In this document: positions 1-11,559 of the stretch, in pieces
How positions within the stretch are numbered: the stretch's first letter is position 1
How the letters are laid out: each line of letters begins with the position of its first letter
DNA from: Pogonophryne albipinna
Taxonomy: Eukaryota > Chordata > Actinopteri > Perciformes > Artedidraconidae
NCBI GenBank assembly: GCA_028583405.1
Contig: JAPTMU010000050.1
Coordinates: forward strand, 310,001 to 374,000
Length of the DNA stretch: 64,000 nt
Direction: 5' to 3'
Translations under genes and position numbers: made by a program
Notes under the pieces: generated by a model
Databases searched by the model: none
Seen by the model: only the letters and a program-made list of their open reading frames with translations
Told to the model about the DNA's origin: nothing

Positions 1-433
1 GGATGGCGTTTCGTAGGGCTCCTTTTCCTCAATGACCAAGTCGCTGCACATTCCTGTTCATGACACGACCAGATACTAAATAAATTAGGAATTCACTCTA
101 ATATTAATAGAACGATTTATTGACACTAATCTATAACCCCGCTCACTGGGAAAGAGAAGAAGAGAGAAGAAGAAACAAGAAGAGACTCCTCCAGGAGCAC
201 AGCGCGCCTAATCATGAGGAACTATAGGCATAGTCACACACCCGGAGTGCCTAGACATCACATCAAGCTCATGGTATTAATGTTCCTGTAACCAACGGCG
301 TGCAGCCACATAAACGTCAAGACGTATACAGCAAACATCTTCAACGACAATTGCTCTTCCTCACCGGGAAACCGTACTTTGCAGGCGGATAATCTTCGGC
401 ACGCCATCATCTCCCGTTCTGGACGTGGCATCC
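1..433. other. No recognised gene; flank of the large palindrome
   Basis: This stretch precedes the left arm of the inverted repeat. It holds only short open frames without a recognisable family and no splice-consistent exon chain. It does not pair with the sequence beyond the right arm, so it marks where the palindrome stops. Confidence 0.5.
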
Positions 434-2227
434 GCCGGTGTTCCGGATTAACTTGTTTCCCGATCAACTTGTTTCCCAATCAACTCGTTTCCGTCGGGTA
501 CGTGGCTTTCGACTGAAATACACATTTCGATCGCTTTCTTCTGTCGTTTACATACATCTTTTGGTATATTTGGCTTCTTAGGAACAGGTTGATGCACATC
601 CAGTACCAGTGTGTGAGGTTGTGATTACGATGGCGATATCCGGACGCGAACAGCGAGGACTACAACAAGACAAACGAGTTGCTCGAATAAATCATTTAAA
701 CCAGCTATTGTTGCCAGACTTATTACGGAATATCGTTGTTAATGTCCAAGTCCATCTGTGTATACCTTCAGACAGCCTCCAAGTGCAGCACACGGTGTTT
801 ACTCACAGTTTGAAAGCAGCGTGGAGAAGTCTTCATCTGTGTTAAACTGTGATCCTCCAAGGGAACTGGGACCCGCCCACGTTAAAATGTGACCCGCCCA
901 GGTTAAATTGTGTTACGATTTCTGTGGCTATCTACCAGAGATCATGTTTAATATGAAAGACTACCCACACATGTATCCCTTATAAAAACGGTATTGTGCA
1001 GCACTCATCCAGATAAGATGTGACTGTTACCTCGTTTTGCAAAGATAGCAGCAGCAATGTCATTGGGGATATTTAGACTTTAAAGTGCTGCTTGGTCGTG
1101 AATGTTGGTGTCGGCAAACAATATTACGAATCCTCTATTCAAACATAATATTCAATGTGCATCGACATGAAAATAACAAAAAAGTTCATGCTGGACTCAA
1201 ACCCGAGTCCCACCAGTAAAAATCAATCATGCCCTGTTCAAAACATTCACGTCAATAAATCCTTTACAAACTATTATTGTTGTCAGTCTTACATTTGTAT
1301 CATATATTATTATCAATATGATGTCGAGTTGCATTTTTCTAGAAGTTGTTGACAATGTTAATGTAACAAAATGAGCTGTGGTGATCTGTTAGGATGTGAT
1401 GATTCGTGGCGCACTCATAGCGCGCAGGGCATGATTGATTTTTACTGGTGGGACTCGGGTTTGAGTCCAGCATGAACTTTTTTGTTATTTTCATGTCGAT
1501 GCACATTGAATATTATGTTTGAATAGAGGATTCGTAATATTGTTTGCCGACACCAACATTCACGACCAAGCAGCACTTTAAAGTCTAAATATCCCCAATG
1601 ACATTGCTGCTGCTATCTTTGCAAAACGAGGTAACAGTCACATCTTATCTGGATGAGTGCTGCACAATACCGTTTTTATAAGGGATACATGTGTGGGTAG
1701 TCTTTCATATTAAACATGATCTCTGGTAGATAGCCACAGAAATCGTAACACAATTTAACCTGGGCGGGTCACATTTTAACATGGGCGGGTCCCAGTTCCC
1801 TTGGAGGATCACAGTTTAACACAGATGAAGACTTCTCCACGCTGCTTTCAAACTGTGAGTAAACACCGTGTGCTGCACTTGGAGGCTGTCTGAAGGTATA
1901 CACAGATGGACTTGGACATTAACAACGATATTCCGTAATAAGTCTGGCAACAATAGCTGGTTTAAATGATTTATTCGAGCAACTCGTTTGTCTTGTTGTA
2001 GTCCTCGCTGTTCGCGTCCGGATATCGCCATCGTAATCACAACCTCACACACTGGTACTGGATGTGCATCAACCTGTTCCTAAGAAGCCAAATATACCAA
2101 AAGATGTATGTAAACGACAGAAGAAAGCGATCGAAATGTGTATTTCAGTCGAAAGCCACGTACCCGACGGAAACGAGTTGATTGGGAAACAAGTTGATCG
2201 GGAAACAAGTTAATCCGGAAAACCGGC
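434..2227. repeat. Near-perfect 803-bp inverted repeat with 188-bp spacer
   Basis: The left arm is 434-1236 and the right arm 1425-2227. Position p pairs with 2661-p along the whole length with no net indel, and one mismatch was noticed near the outer ends. The same 78-codon open frame occurs at 609-845 on plus and 1816-2052 on minus, which confirms the symmetry. The 188-bp centre is AT-rich and is not itself palindromic. No target duplication was seen at the outer ends. Each arm carries three spaced copies of a gttaaa-tgtga motif. It could be a fold-back transposon, paired terminal repeats of a larger element, or an assembly or read-through artefact. The 78-codon frame has no recognised family and I do not call it a gene. 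Confidence 0.9.
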
Positions 2228-2509
2228 CTCACGATGACCGCGGTTTCCCCGTCCCTTAAGACGTGCATTGCACATCCTCCGTTTTGGGGGGAATATCTGC
2301 ATGAGATCATCCGCATAGCGGCCGCTCAGATTCCACTATCGCTTACACATTTATTATCACACTCTCTGGATCTAACACTAGCGTCCCTCATCACATTACT
2401 TAAGCAAGTTCTCACTAGATCCGGCTTATCACCCCAAATATCTCGGGGCATTCGTTCAGGATAGGCGCAGCTACCTCCGCTGCTAATCAAGGCGTCTCAT
2501 CCTCCAAGC

Positions 2510-3210
2510 TGAGGGTTAGACTAGGTTTCTTTTCCAGAAACAAGTCCTGTTTCTCGCTCGAGGCCAGGAAAGGCTAGTCACTGTGACCTTTTTACCTGTG
2601 CTGGACTATGGTGATTTGTTGTATATGAATGCACCTGCCTATCGCCCGAACAAGTTAGATGCCGCTATCACAGCGCACTGAGATTTGTCACAAATGGTAA
2701 GCACTTACTCATCACTGTACCCTGTATGCAAGGCAGGTTTGCATCACTTACTGTAAAGAGGCTCAGTCATTGGTACACGTCTATTTATAAAGCTTTGTCG
2801 GGTAAACTCCCGTATTATATCTGCTCTCTGATAACACAGAGAGTTGCAAGCAGCTATTGTCTGAGATCGCATGAAGTAGTATTGTTAGATGTGCCAAGAG
2901 CAAGGACTGTCTTAGGTAAGACAGCTTTACGGCGCAGCTCCACTTGCTTGAACAATCTTCAGCAAGAATTGAAACTGAGCAATCTCATTCCTCTGCATGT
3001 TTTAAAGCTAGGCTAAATGAAATGCGTTGATACTATGGGCACTTGTAAATGTCTATAACTAGGTAATGTATCCTGTAAATATAATGTATGATGTCCTTTA
3101 TTGTTTATGTTTAATGTGGAACCTATATAATGCAGGTCTCCCTTGGAAAAGAGATCTATGATCTCAATGGGACCAATCTCGTTAAATAAGGTTGGAAATG
3201 AAATGAAATG
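2510..3210 (+). mobile_element. LINE 3' end with degenerate reverse-transcriptase tail
   Basis: The translation shows the C-terminal tail of a fish non-LTR retrotransposon polymerase. Residues such as FLPVLDYGDLLYMNAP appear near 2590-2640, and RLSHWYTSIYKALSGKLPYY appears near 2758-2820, followed by LRSHEVVLLDVPRARTVLGK. The frame is interrupted by a frameshift near 2570 and by stops, so it cannot be active. The element ends with a short non-coding tail and a GAAAT-type simple repeat near 3195-3215, as expected for target-primed LINE insertions. The 5' part is missing. Confidence 0.8.
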
Positions 3211-3425
3211 AAATAAAATCCTCATCCCTGCAACAACGCGGACGATGGTCCTCCTCTTCCTTCACATCCTACATCCGCCCGGACATCAGTGCCGTGCTGG
3301 CTATCCAAAGGTCCCTCAAACACTAAAATATGGTAATTATGCCTATAACTGGTGGTGGTAACACGTCAGCATGTATACGTGTCTACTGTTCTCGTAACTG
3401 TCAGGCTATGACTCCGGACCTGCGT

Positions 3426-3915
3426 ACGCTAATCCTGCAAGTGCAGGTTGTGGACGCGGGTCCGCGTTATGTTTAACCCTGCGGGCGCAGGTTGTGGACA
3501 TGGGTCCGCGTTATGTTTAACCCTGCGGACACAGGTTGCGGACACAGGTCCGCGCTTAGGTTTAACCCTGCGGGTGCAGGTTGCGGACACAGGTCCGCGC
3601 TTAGGTTTAACCCTGCGGGTGCAGGTTGCGGACAACAGGTCCGCGCTTAGGTTTAACCCTGCTGGTGCAGGTTGCGGACAACAGGTCCGCGCTTAGGTTT
3701 AACCCTGCGGGTGCAGGTTGTGGAGGTTTAACCCTGCGGGTGCAGGTTGCGGACACAGGTTCGCGCTTAGGTTTAACCCTGCGGGTGCAGGTTGCGGACA
3801 CAGGTTCGCGCTTAGGTTTAACCCTGCGAGTGCAGGTTGCGGCCAGAGGGTCTGCGTCATTTTAACCCTGCAGTGCAGGCTGCGGCCAGTGGGCCCGCGC
3901 ATGTCTAACCCCGCA
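3426..3915 (+). repeat. Minisatellite, about 45-bp unit, about 10 copies
   Basis: Starts of the phrase gtttaaccctgc fall near 3471, 3515, 3560, 3605, 3651, 3697, 3726, 3771 and 3816, with degenerate units on both edges. Spacing is 44-46 bp except for one 29-bp deleted unit. Units are GC-rich and contain the smaller repeated words gcaggttg and cgga-caggtccgcgctta. Open frames crossing this block on both strands are produced by the repeat and are not genes. Units are contiguous without unique spacers, so this is not a CRISPR array. Confidence 0.93.
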
Positions 3916-4040
3916 GCCCGGAAGCAATTCCGACGCTCATCATGTCCCATGCTAATCTCTCATTTCATCCATAGATCTCCGCAGCCAGCCGCAAGGTAAG
4001 AATTGCTCACAGCTCCGTACTTCATACTTCACTTCTTTTG

Positions 4041-4666
4041 GGGGTTCATCAGAGCAGTTCTTTCCCTCCTGAATGATCATCCTGAAAACCCGGGGCCTAA
4101 TCTCCAAAACATCATTACAGTTACTTGTTGTAATACGTCAATCACTATTCCCGCATATCATGTGTCCCGATAATAAACATGTATTTCATACATCACGTCT
4201 CTCCTGATTGAAATGTAGCTCAGCATAAGTTCAATCAGGAAGACAACATCATCGGGAGTCACACGTTATCTCAATAAGTGATCAGGGGCATCACGCCCCG
4301 GCTAGCCAATCATCGCACCTGCTAACCCCTTTAAATCTGCTCTCCCCTTCCTGTCAGTTGTCATTTCAGGTGTCAACGCACAACCCTCCTCCACCCCTTC
4401 GCCTCCTGTCTCCTAAATACAGGGCCAAGCTAAACCTTCTCCCTTCAGATCGGACCGAACTACTATCACCACCACCAGTGTCTAGACCCCGGGGGGTTCA
4501 TCAGAGCGGTTCTTTCCCTCCTGAATGATCATCCTGAAAACCCGGGGCCTAATCCCCAAAACATCATTACAGTTACTTGTTGTAATACGTCAATCACTAT
4601 TCCCGCATATCATGTGTCCCGATAATAAACATGTATTTCATACATCACGTCTCTCCTGATTGAAGT
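4041..4666. repeat. About 172-bp direct repeat, LTR-like duplication
   Basis: The sequence at about 4041-4212 recurs at about 4494-4666 with very few differences, giving a 453-bp period. Each copy contains an AATAAA-type signal shortly before its end (gataataaacatg). The sequence between the copies contains a TATA-like ctttaaatctgc and CT-rich tracts. This layout resembles a partial LTR followed by a full LTR in tandem, but no TG...CA ends or primer-binding site could be fixed. It could instead be a simple segmental tandem duplication. Confidence 0.65.
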
Positions 4667-4772
4667 GTTGATGGCTGCATCGTTACCAAACCTGTGACGT
4701 TTTGGGCCGTTTGGGGCATTTTCACTGAAGTTATGAGAAAACCGTGTTTCATGGCGAGCATTGTGTTGCCAT

Positions 4773-5137
4773 TAGGGTTGGGTATCGTTTGAATTTCCAC
4801 GATTCTGATTCCGATTCCGATTCTACTTTTCGATTCCGGTTCTTAACGGTTCTCAATTCCGATTCTTTGAGGGGCAGGGTAAAAAAATGATACATGCTTC
4901 TTCCACCCAAAAAATTACATTTATTCGAGAAACTTTTACACAGGTTAGTTTACAGTAATATTCACATTAATCAGTCTGTTTATATTCACTGCTAAGTAAC
5001 TGTAACCTGAGAACCACTGAAGCTACAACAGTGCAACAGTCCAACTTTTAAAGGAAACCCCCCCCCCCCCCATTTAAAAACAGTTCTTGTTGAGGAAAAA
5101 CAAGCATATCTGCCTTCTCAGGCATACCGGGAAGAAA
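4773..5137 (-). mobile_element. Truncated hAT-type element, same family as 57713-59106
   Basis: Starting with tagggttgggtatcg, this stretch is the reverse complement of the last roughly 310 bases of the complete copy at 57713-59106. Shared parts include the gattccgattccgattc tract and the segment up to the ggcatacc word. A C-homopolymer run has expanded near 5060-5072. The opposite terminal repeat is absent, so the copy is truncated or interrupted. Confidence 0.8.
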
Positions 5138-5291
5138 TGTGGATATTATCCGGCTGAACAAAACGTGCATTTATCTAACAGGTTTGTTTCCCACAGATCT
5201 TATTTGGAGCTATTTTCTAAAATTCTATGGAGAAATCTCATTGCTTTTTTGTCGAGGGAAGCCATGCGCAGCTTACTTCCGGGTTTTAGGA

Positions 5292-5764
5292 CGCGTCACT
5301 ACAGCTCTCTCGTCTCCTCTTCACACACCACACTTTTCGCGGCACACGTACTTACAGCCAATCAGCTCTGAATTATGTGAGATGACGTATGGTGGGGATG
5401 GCAGCTCAATGCCCCTATGGTCATTATTTTTTGCCACACACATTAAATAGGAAAATATTCTGAGCATGCGCAGTGTAGTTTTTATAGTCACCATTGACTT
5501 AGACAGTGAGAGGGAGGGGCATGATCGGGTTTTGTCCCACATGGCTAAACAGCTCAATAGGCACACACTGTAGACACTAATTAGAAGAACACAGACTAAA
5601 ACAGCAATGTACAGACGAATCAGATGATTAAACATGATCTTATAATATATTTTATATATTTTTTTATTTATTTTTTGCATTTTTTTGTAATCATTATTTT
5701 TAATACTTTCTGCTGACACTAGGTGGGGCTGTGCCCCTAATGACCAGTCGCCACTGCGCGTCAC
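5292..5764. mobile_element. Putative hAT-like fragment with candidate 8-bp duplication
   Basis: The word cgcgtcac occurs at 5292-5299 and again at 5757-5764. The right inner end, cgactggtcattagggg read on the minus strand, resembles the end of a common fish hAT family. The left inner end does not form a clear terminal inverted repeat with it, so the boundaries are tentative and the 8-bp match might be chance. Confidence 0.35.
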
Positions 5765-6044
5765 AAATAGCCTAGCCTGCAACCTAACCTGCTCCGGGGC
5801 AGGTTAGCCGCACAGCATAAGTTACCATGGAGATCTAGCCTGCTAAAAAGAGAACCAGCTTCGTAGGACCGGAAACCCCGAGTTTTCGCTGAAGTTAGCC
5901 GGCTAAGCGAAAATCCTGCTTCGTAGTACCCCCCAGGTCTCTGGTCTCGCACAATACGCGTCACCATCACAAAGACGGCCGTCACGTTAGAAAATTTCAC
6001 CTGTTTCTTTCAGAATGAGGCGTAAGTATAAAACGAGGTGAACA

Positions 6045-7505
6045 TCACTACAAGTCTGGGCATGTTGAGAGCTGTACATACACGAAAGGGGAGTTAGTCG
6101 GTTCTGTAAGAGCCAGCATGCGGGACCGGCTTTACAAGGTTTCGGTGAGTAATATGAGTGCAATGTGTAACGTTAATGTCAGCTAGCTAACATTAGCTAA
6201 CAAGGTACACTAACGTGTTTTGTTTTAGTAACTAGTTTTCTCCTTAAGAACTTCGTGGTCTCTGTGTATGCTGTGGATAACATTAGTGTTCACAAGAACA
6301 AGGTACACTCCCGTGTTTTGTTTTAGTTGCTCTTCAGATTGAAGCGGCCAGTTTTATATCGACTATACTGTATGTGTGATCTCCTTTTACATCTCGTTGT
6401 GTCATTTGAGTTTATTTGCTGTGTGTAGATTCAAGGATTTTGGTTATCTTGTCAATTTGTTTGGTTATCTAGGCACAGCTGTGTTTGACTCCCTCTGGTA
6501 CACTGGTATGTGTTTTCCTAATGTAGAGAGCATTGATTAATTAATAAACTACACACTGAGTCTAGATCCTGACCAAATCCTTTTTTATTGTTGATCAAAT
6601 GTTCTTCAAAAATGTATTCATACACATTTAGAAAAATACAATGTACAATCACAACCAATACAACACAAATTACAAAAAATACAGAAAAAACAAACAATAA
6701 CAACAATCAGACAAGAGGACAAAACTATGGAAAAATAAACCCTCCCACCCCCAGATCCGGACCATCCTTGTATTATCGCTCATTCAATCTATTATAGCAT
6801 GCTAACAAATGGTACTTACTTTATTTTTACAGATCTGCATGGGAGACGATGGCGCGATGCAGAGCGCTGTCTGTGATTGTGCACGGGGGATGTACAAATG
6901 CAGCCACGCTGCAGCATTGGCAATATTTGCCATGTGGCAGATCAGCTCCACAGATGTTGAGTGCCAGTGGAGGAAGCCTGGCACTTAAAAAGTAGTCCAG
7001 CCGGTGTCTCAACTTTACCAACAGCGAGAGGAGACATACAACCCACTGGCCAGAGACATCGCCACTGAGGATGTAGACTGGTTCAGGTCTGCACTGAGGG
7101 GCGCACAGTGTGGCATGGCATGGCTTTTGTCACCTGAGCCAGAGCCGCGGCCTCAACATCAGGCCATTGTCACCATGCCGGAGCTGGTGAAGGGGCATGG
7201 GGGTCGGGGGCTTGAGGCAATTCTTGCCTCAATGTGACTGAGCAGAGACCAGCAAGCTTGGGGGGTACAACTTGGACGGAGTCATGGCTGTCAACTGGAG
7301 GGTTGTAAACGAGGCCGAAGGGGTGAAGGCTTTTGTGGAGGCCTATCAAGTGACAGTGTTCGAGTCTGGTCTCTTTGTGAGTGAGTCGGGTGTTTTGGGA
7401 GCATCACCCGATGGACTTGTGCAGCCATCTATCCTGCTGGAGGTGAAGTGTCCACACAGCCAGAGGAACATGACCATTGCGGAGGCAGTCCAGTTACCAT
7501 CCTTC
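6045..7505 (+). pseudogene. SWIM zinc-finger / YqaJ nuclease-like gene, broken
   Basis: A family often found dispersed in fish genomes, with an N-terminal SWIM zinc finger and a C-terminal YqaJ-type (lambda-exonuclease-like) nuclease fold, can be read in pieces. Piece one, near 6045-6147, reads HYKSGHVESC...VRASMRDRLYKVS and ends at a GTGAG donor. After an intron with acceptor near 6831 comes a piece containing CDCARGMYKCSHAAAL, a CxCx(6)CxH SWIM motif. The frame then meets an in-frame TAA near 6985, continues through RDIATEDVDWFRSALRG...CGMAWLLSPEP to a stop near 7237, and shifts frame before the nuclease core. That core (about 7265-7490) reads GLFVSESGVLGASPDGLV...LEVKCPHS, with the D and E-x-K residues typical of the fold. 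The stop and frameshift make it a pseudogene. The family's cellular role is not known to me; repeated copies suggest mobile-element association. Confidence 0.75.
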
Positions 7506-7539
7506 TGTTGCATGTAATTATTATTATACTGCGTGCTTC

Positions 7540-7790
7540 TTAGTTATTCCATCTTTTGCTGTAACATGGATCTGTATGTAACTCTATATTTACTTGTTAT
7601 CTACCACACTTCCTTCTACATCATACACCATCATTATACATGATGGTGTATATAGGATATATATATATTTGTATACATATCTGTAAATTGTATTATTTTA
7701 TTTTATTTAAACGTCTTTTTGATCTCTCTGTCTATAAACACAAACTGAGTAAGATTGACAATAAAGTTGACTTTGAAAAATATATATATT
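7540..7790 (+). mobile_element. Probable LINE 3' tail
   Basis: The stretch ends with tgacaataaagttgacttt followed by a short AT repeat, a wording typical of 3' ends of fish LINEs. A small palindrome, catcattatacatgatg, lies near 7630-7646. No coding part is attached. Confidence 0.4.
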
Positions 7791-8397
7791 CTTTATGAAA
7801 ATAGTTGACTGTTGGAGAAATGAATCCAAATGAAACGTTGGACTGAGCTACAACTACGCCTTTAAATCTCTACGGACTGTTTTTCAGTGGGATGCCAAGT
7901 TCCTATCTTTAAACATTTATTAGTTTTTTCTCAGAACAGATTTGATTTTAAGTTAATTTAACTTTGCCGACCATGTAAGGTCATTATTAAAAGGTACAAT
8001 CAATTTGTTTAGGGTTGACTAAAATAATGAAAAACATTCATTTGGATAATTTACTGACAGAATAAGAAACTCAATGATGCTCTACTCACCTGTTCCCTTT
8101 TTATAAAGTGAAACAGTTGAAACGATAGATTTTAGTAAACTTAAAAACAACGTTCTCCAAAGGCTATCAAGGAATATACCGAATACTTGTTTTAGAACTT
8201 TATTACATATTTTTATATAAATAGTTTGAATGATCCATAATTGACAGAAGCGTGTGTTTACACTGACCTGTTACTCATATATTAATGTCTTTGTAACTTC
8301 AGTAAACCACTACCTCACTAATTTCTTTCATTCATCACGGTTCAGTAAACTAAGTGATACATGAACCAGTTTAATCATTATAATAACGTAGGATTGC
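7791..8397. other. No recognised feature
   Basis: AT-rich sequence without a supported exon or an element boundary. It lies downstream, on the minus strand, of the histone 3' processing signals. Confidence 0.4.
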
Positions 8398-8433
8398 AAC
8401 TCTTTGAAACTGTAGGTGGCTCTTAAAAGAGCC
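8398..8433 (-). promoter_or_regulatory. Histone mRNA 3' stem-loop and downstream element
   Basis: Read on the minus strand, 8433-8418 is ggctcttttaagagcc, a 6-bp stem with a 4-base loop that matches the replication-dependent histone 3' stem-loop bound by SLBP. About ten bases further on is the purine-rich tttcaaagagttg, matching the U7 snRNA binding element. Together these direct cleavage of histone mRNA without polyadenylation. They belong to the H3 tail at 9532-9600, from which they are now separated by a transposon. Confidence 0.88.
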
Positions 8434-8471
8434 GTTGTGTTTGGGTGTGCTGGTCTCAGGTCAGTCTAAGC

Positions 8472-9529
8472 CAGGGGTGGGGAACCTTTTTCCTCTCAAG
8501 GGCCATTTCAATTTTTACAATATCCTCAGAGGGCAGTACAAATTATTGACCTCTGCTTAAAAAAACTAAAATCACAGCCCATTCATTTCATTCTGTGCAA
8601 AGAAAAAGCAACCTCTTAATCCAGATATCTCACCATGACTCACGTATGCATGCACGTGCACGGTGTGGCGTGACCACCAAAACAGAAAGATATGGACACA
8701 AGATGTGTGCAAATGTATTTAGTTTCCTATCCATGTGAACATGATTTAAGTGGGGGGGAACCTAACCACCTCTAGGGGGGTCCGGGGGCATGCTCCCCCG
8801 GGAAGATTTGTTTTTTAAATGTTGAAGTTAAAAGCATCAATCTGGTGCACTTTGAGAGCAAAATTAGGAGATCTATGGATACATCTCTCAACATCCATAT
8901 GAAACAGAACTGGAAGCAGATTTATTTTTCTTTATGAATATTTGAGAAATCACTCCCCTTTCAAACTGTATTCTTCTTTATTAATAACAACTTTTTTTTA
9001 CTGTCATATAGTATTTTATACCTGTTTACTTTATTCTCTTATTTTTTTATATCTATAATGATCATATAAAGATGTGCCTTTACCTCACTGGTTGTAGAAA
9101 AAGCGTCTTATATTCGTTAGCATAGCTAGCTAACCAGATGCTAATAACAACAAAGTTATTGACTGTATGATCAGTGTGAACAGATGAACAGATCGCCACT
9201 GGGCTTTCAACTAAAGACACAGCCACGCAAAAACTGCAGCATGTGTAAGGCTCCTTATCGGTACTGCAATTTCTGAAGTGCTGGAGTGGCGTTCTGGTGC
9301 TCTCCGTCAGAACTGCACCCCTGTCGGTCGAGACATATACCACGTGATGACAGTTAGACTCGTGTTGTGTTCAAGGACCCTGACCTTGGCCAGGAAAAAC
9401 AGGTACTCGCTTGTTTAATTTTTTTGCGGTCTAGATTTCTTACATTTTTTTCTTTTTTGCGTGTGTTTATAAATTACCTCGAGGGCCATACCAAATTGTC
9501 TCGCGGGCCGTATAGGTTCCCCCCCCCTT
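8472..9529. mobile_element. Non-autonomous hAT element with 8-bp target duplication
   Basis: The element begins caggggtggggaacc and ends with its imperfect inverted copy ggttcccccccccttg. It is flanked by gtctaagc at 8464-8471 and again at 9530-9537. Removing it restores a contiguous histone H3 3' end. It encodes no transposase. Internal parts (about 9060-9460) recur at 30.5-31.95 kb, and 8740-8870 resembles parts of 38.6-39.1 kb and 58.3-58.8 kb. Confidence 0.9.
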
Positions 9530-9531
9530 GT

Positions 9532-9690
<159 letters not shown>

Positions 9691-10592
9691 GAATTTATTA
9701 TTGACTCAGAATGAAGCACAACTTCATGTCATACAATACATTGACTTCATTTGTAATTGTGTAAAAAAATATGAGCATTGATTAGCAAGCAGGACCTGCA
9801 GGAACAGAGAATGGTGATGGATGGAGCTGGGAAGAGAGAAGAATAAAGAAAACAGATCAACTTTATTATCGGATATTAAAAATTCAATTTCAAAACAAGT
9901 TGCCGCTGCTACAGTTTTCTAGTATGTAAAGATAATTTCACATGACCTATGCAAAATATCACACTCAATACATGTGTGTCTCTGGGGGGTGCATTGTGCC
10001 TTTGATGTATATAAATAATATACCATAACCAAATACTATTACGTACAGTGGAAATCAGGTTGCCAGAGCAGGTCAGTCCAGTGTGCATGTTCCTCAGGGT
10101 CTCAGCAGTTACAGGTGAGGTAAATAAAATAAAAGAGAAAAAGGTCAGTAACAACACTTTAAAGTAACAACACTTTATATTATATTATAATAATTATCTC
10201 TTTTAATAATTGTCTCTCAGTAATCACTCAACTACTGTCTTTCCAACAAACAGATTGACTCACCCTCACTATCATCACAATGAAACACGTCCAGAAGAAT
10301 GTCATGCAAAGCTGCCTGCCTTCCTTCGACTCTCCCTGATCTTTTAATGTTCAATGTTAACCATTTGTGCAGATAGCATTAAGTAGAAAAGATCGCCGAT
10401 GCTAATGTGGCGTTAGCCTACCTCCCACCCCCTTAGCACCTGGTGGAAGGGGCAATAGGCTACTCTTCAAATGTTTCACAAAATACTTACCATCATGACT
10501 ACTCTTACGGTTTAACATTTTGGTTTACTTCATGTTAAGGCTAATACAAATGACAAGGCTAAGTAATGTGATGCTAACTAACGTGCTCGCTA
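9691..10592. other. No gene recognised
   Basis: AT-rich sequence containing a short duplicated tacaacacttta word near 10153-10175 and no supported exon chain. It runs to the 8-bp duplication that opens the nested hAT stack. Confidence 0.4.
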
Positions 10593-10685
10593 CTAGCTAG
10601 CAGTGACGTGCGGTGAGGTTCATGGCTGGTGAGGCACTGACTCTTTCAGAGTCAGATTTACAAATATTATATATTTTGACCTTAA

Positions 10686-11029
10686 AGGTGGCGGGGTAGG
10701 TAATTTTGGAGAAACCAGCTCGAGTGCGCTAGAATTTGAAAATACACAGCCCCTCCTCCAACACACACGAACGCGCACATGACCAATGAGGGCACGAGAT
10801 AAGTTTGTGCACGAGATGGAAGGCTGACAGGCAGGTTATTTTAGCCGGGCCGGCTAAAATGAGTGGTCGTGCTTTTTACAGTACTACGGCTTCCACAGAT
10901 GAAATGTTTTTATGTATTTTTTGTCAAAGCACTTAAGATATTCATTTCTATCGGGATGTTAAGAGCATTCCATGGAATATAACAAAAAGTATATATCGTG
11001 CCGGTTTCTCAAACTTACCTACCCCACCT
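10686..11029. mobile_element. TTAA-flanked miniature element (piggyBac-like)
   Basis: TTAA occurs at 10682-10685 and 11030-11033. Between them the ends form inverted repeats of about 30 bp (aggtggcggggtaggtaa against aggtggggtaggtaagttt). The 344-bp size, TTAA target and lack of coding capacity suggest a piggyBac-type miniature element, nested in the outer hAT. Confidence 0.75.
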
Positions 11030-11559
11030 TTAATCGAAATGTTCTGTTATTTTCAAAAGCTTTTTTAGTCTGATGCTTCGATTCATTTTAAACAGACCGT
11101 TCAACAAAAGGATAGCCTACCCAAAATATAAATATTGGATTGTTCTTTCTTAGTAAGATCCAATTTTCATTACAAATGTGGTCTTACCTTGACTTGAAGA
11201 TGAAGTCCATGCTATCCTTCTGGACAACAATCTTTATTACTTTTTTGTAAAAGTCCTCCTTATCTTCCTGTAGTTTCAAAAGTCTAGTTTGTTGTTTATA
11301 TATACAGTCTATGGTCTACCGTCTCTGCGTAGAATAACAGTAGCAACAAGAACCTGTGGGCTCACGTGCGCCCCCTTCAGTGCGGCAGAGGTTATGGCTG
11401 CCTCCCCTGGTGCTTTTTTCATTGCCGTTGTATGATGAGACCAGCGAGCCTAAATATCATATATACGTGAAATAAGTTATTTAGAGACTAGGATGGCGAG
11501 GATAACTGTAATAAAGGGATCTACAAACATTACATTGGTGACATACAGTGAGATGCTGC

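Noticed and set aside
609..845. 78-codon frame present twice, at 609-845 and 1816-2052
   Set aside because: The duplication is explained by the palindrome; no family, splice structure or promoter supports a gene.
3426..3915. Possible CRISPR array
   Set aside because: Units are contiguous and lack unique spacers, and the genome is eukaryotic.
3429..3999. Overlapping open frames on both strands rich in CTRRVKPKRGP or GLTLRVQVADTG repeats
   Set aside because: They are translations of the 45-bp minisatellite and have no start context, splice sites or family match.
5321..5782. 153-codon minus-strand open frame
   Set aside because: It lies over AT-rich transposon-like sequence, contains low-complexity residues and has no recognised domain.
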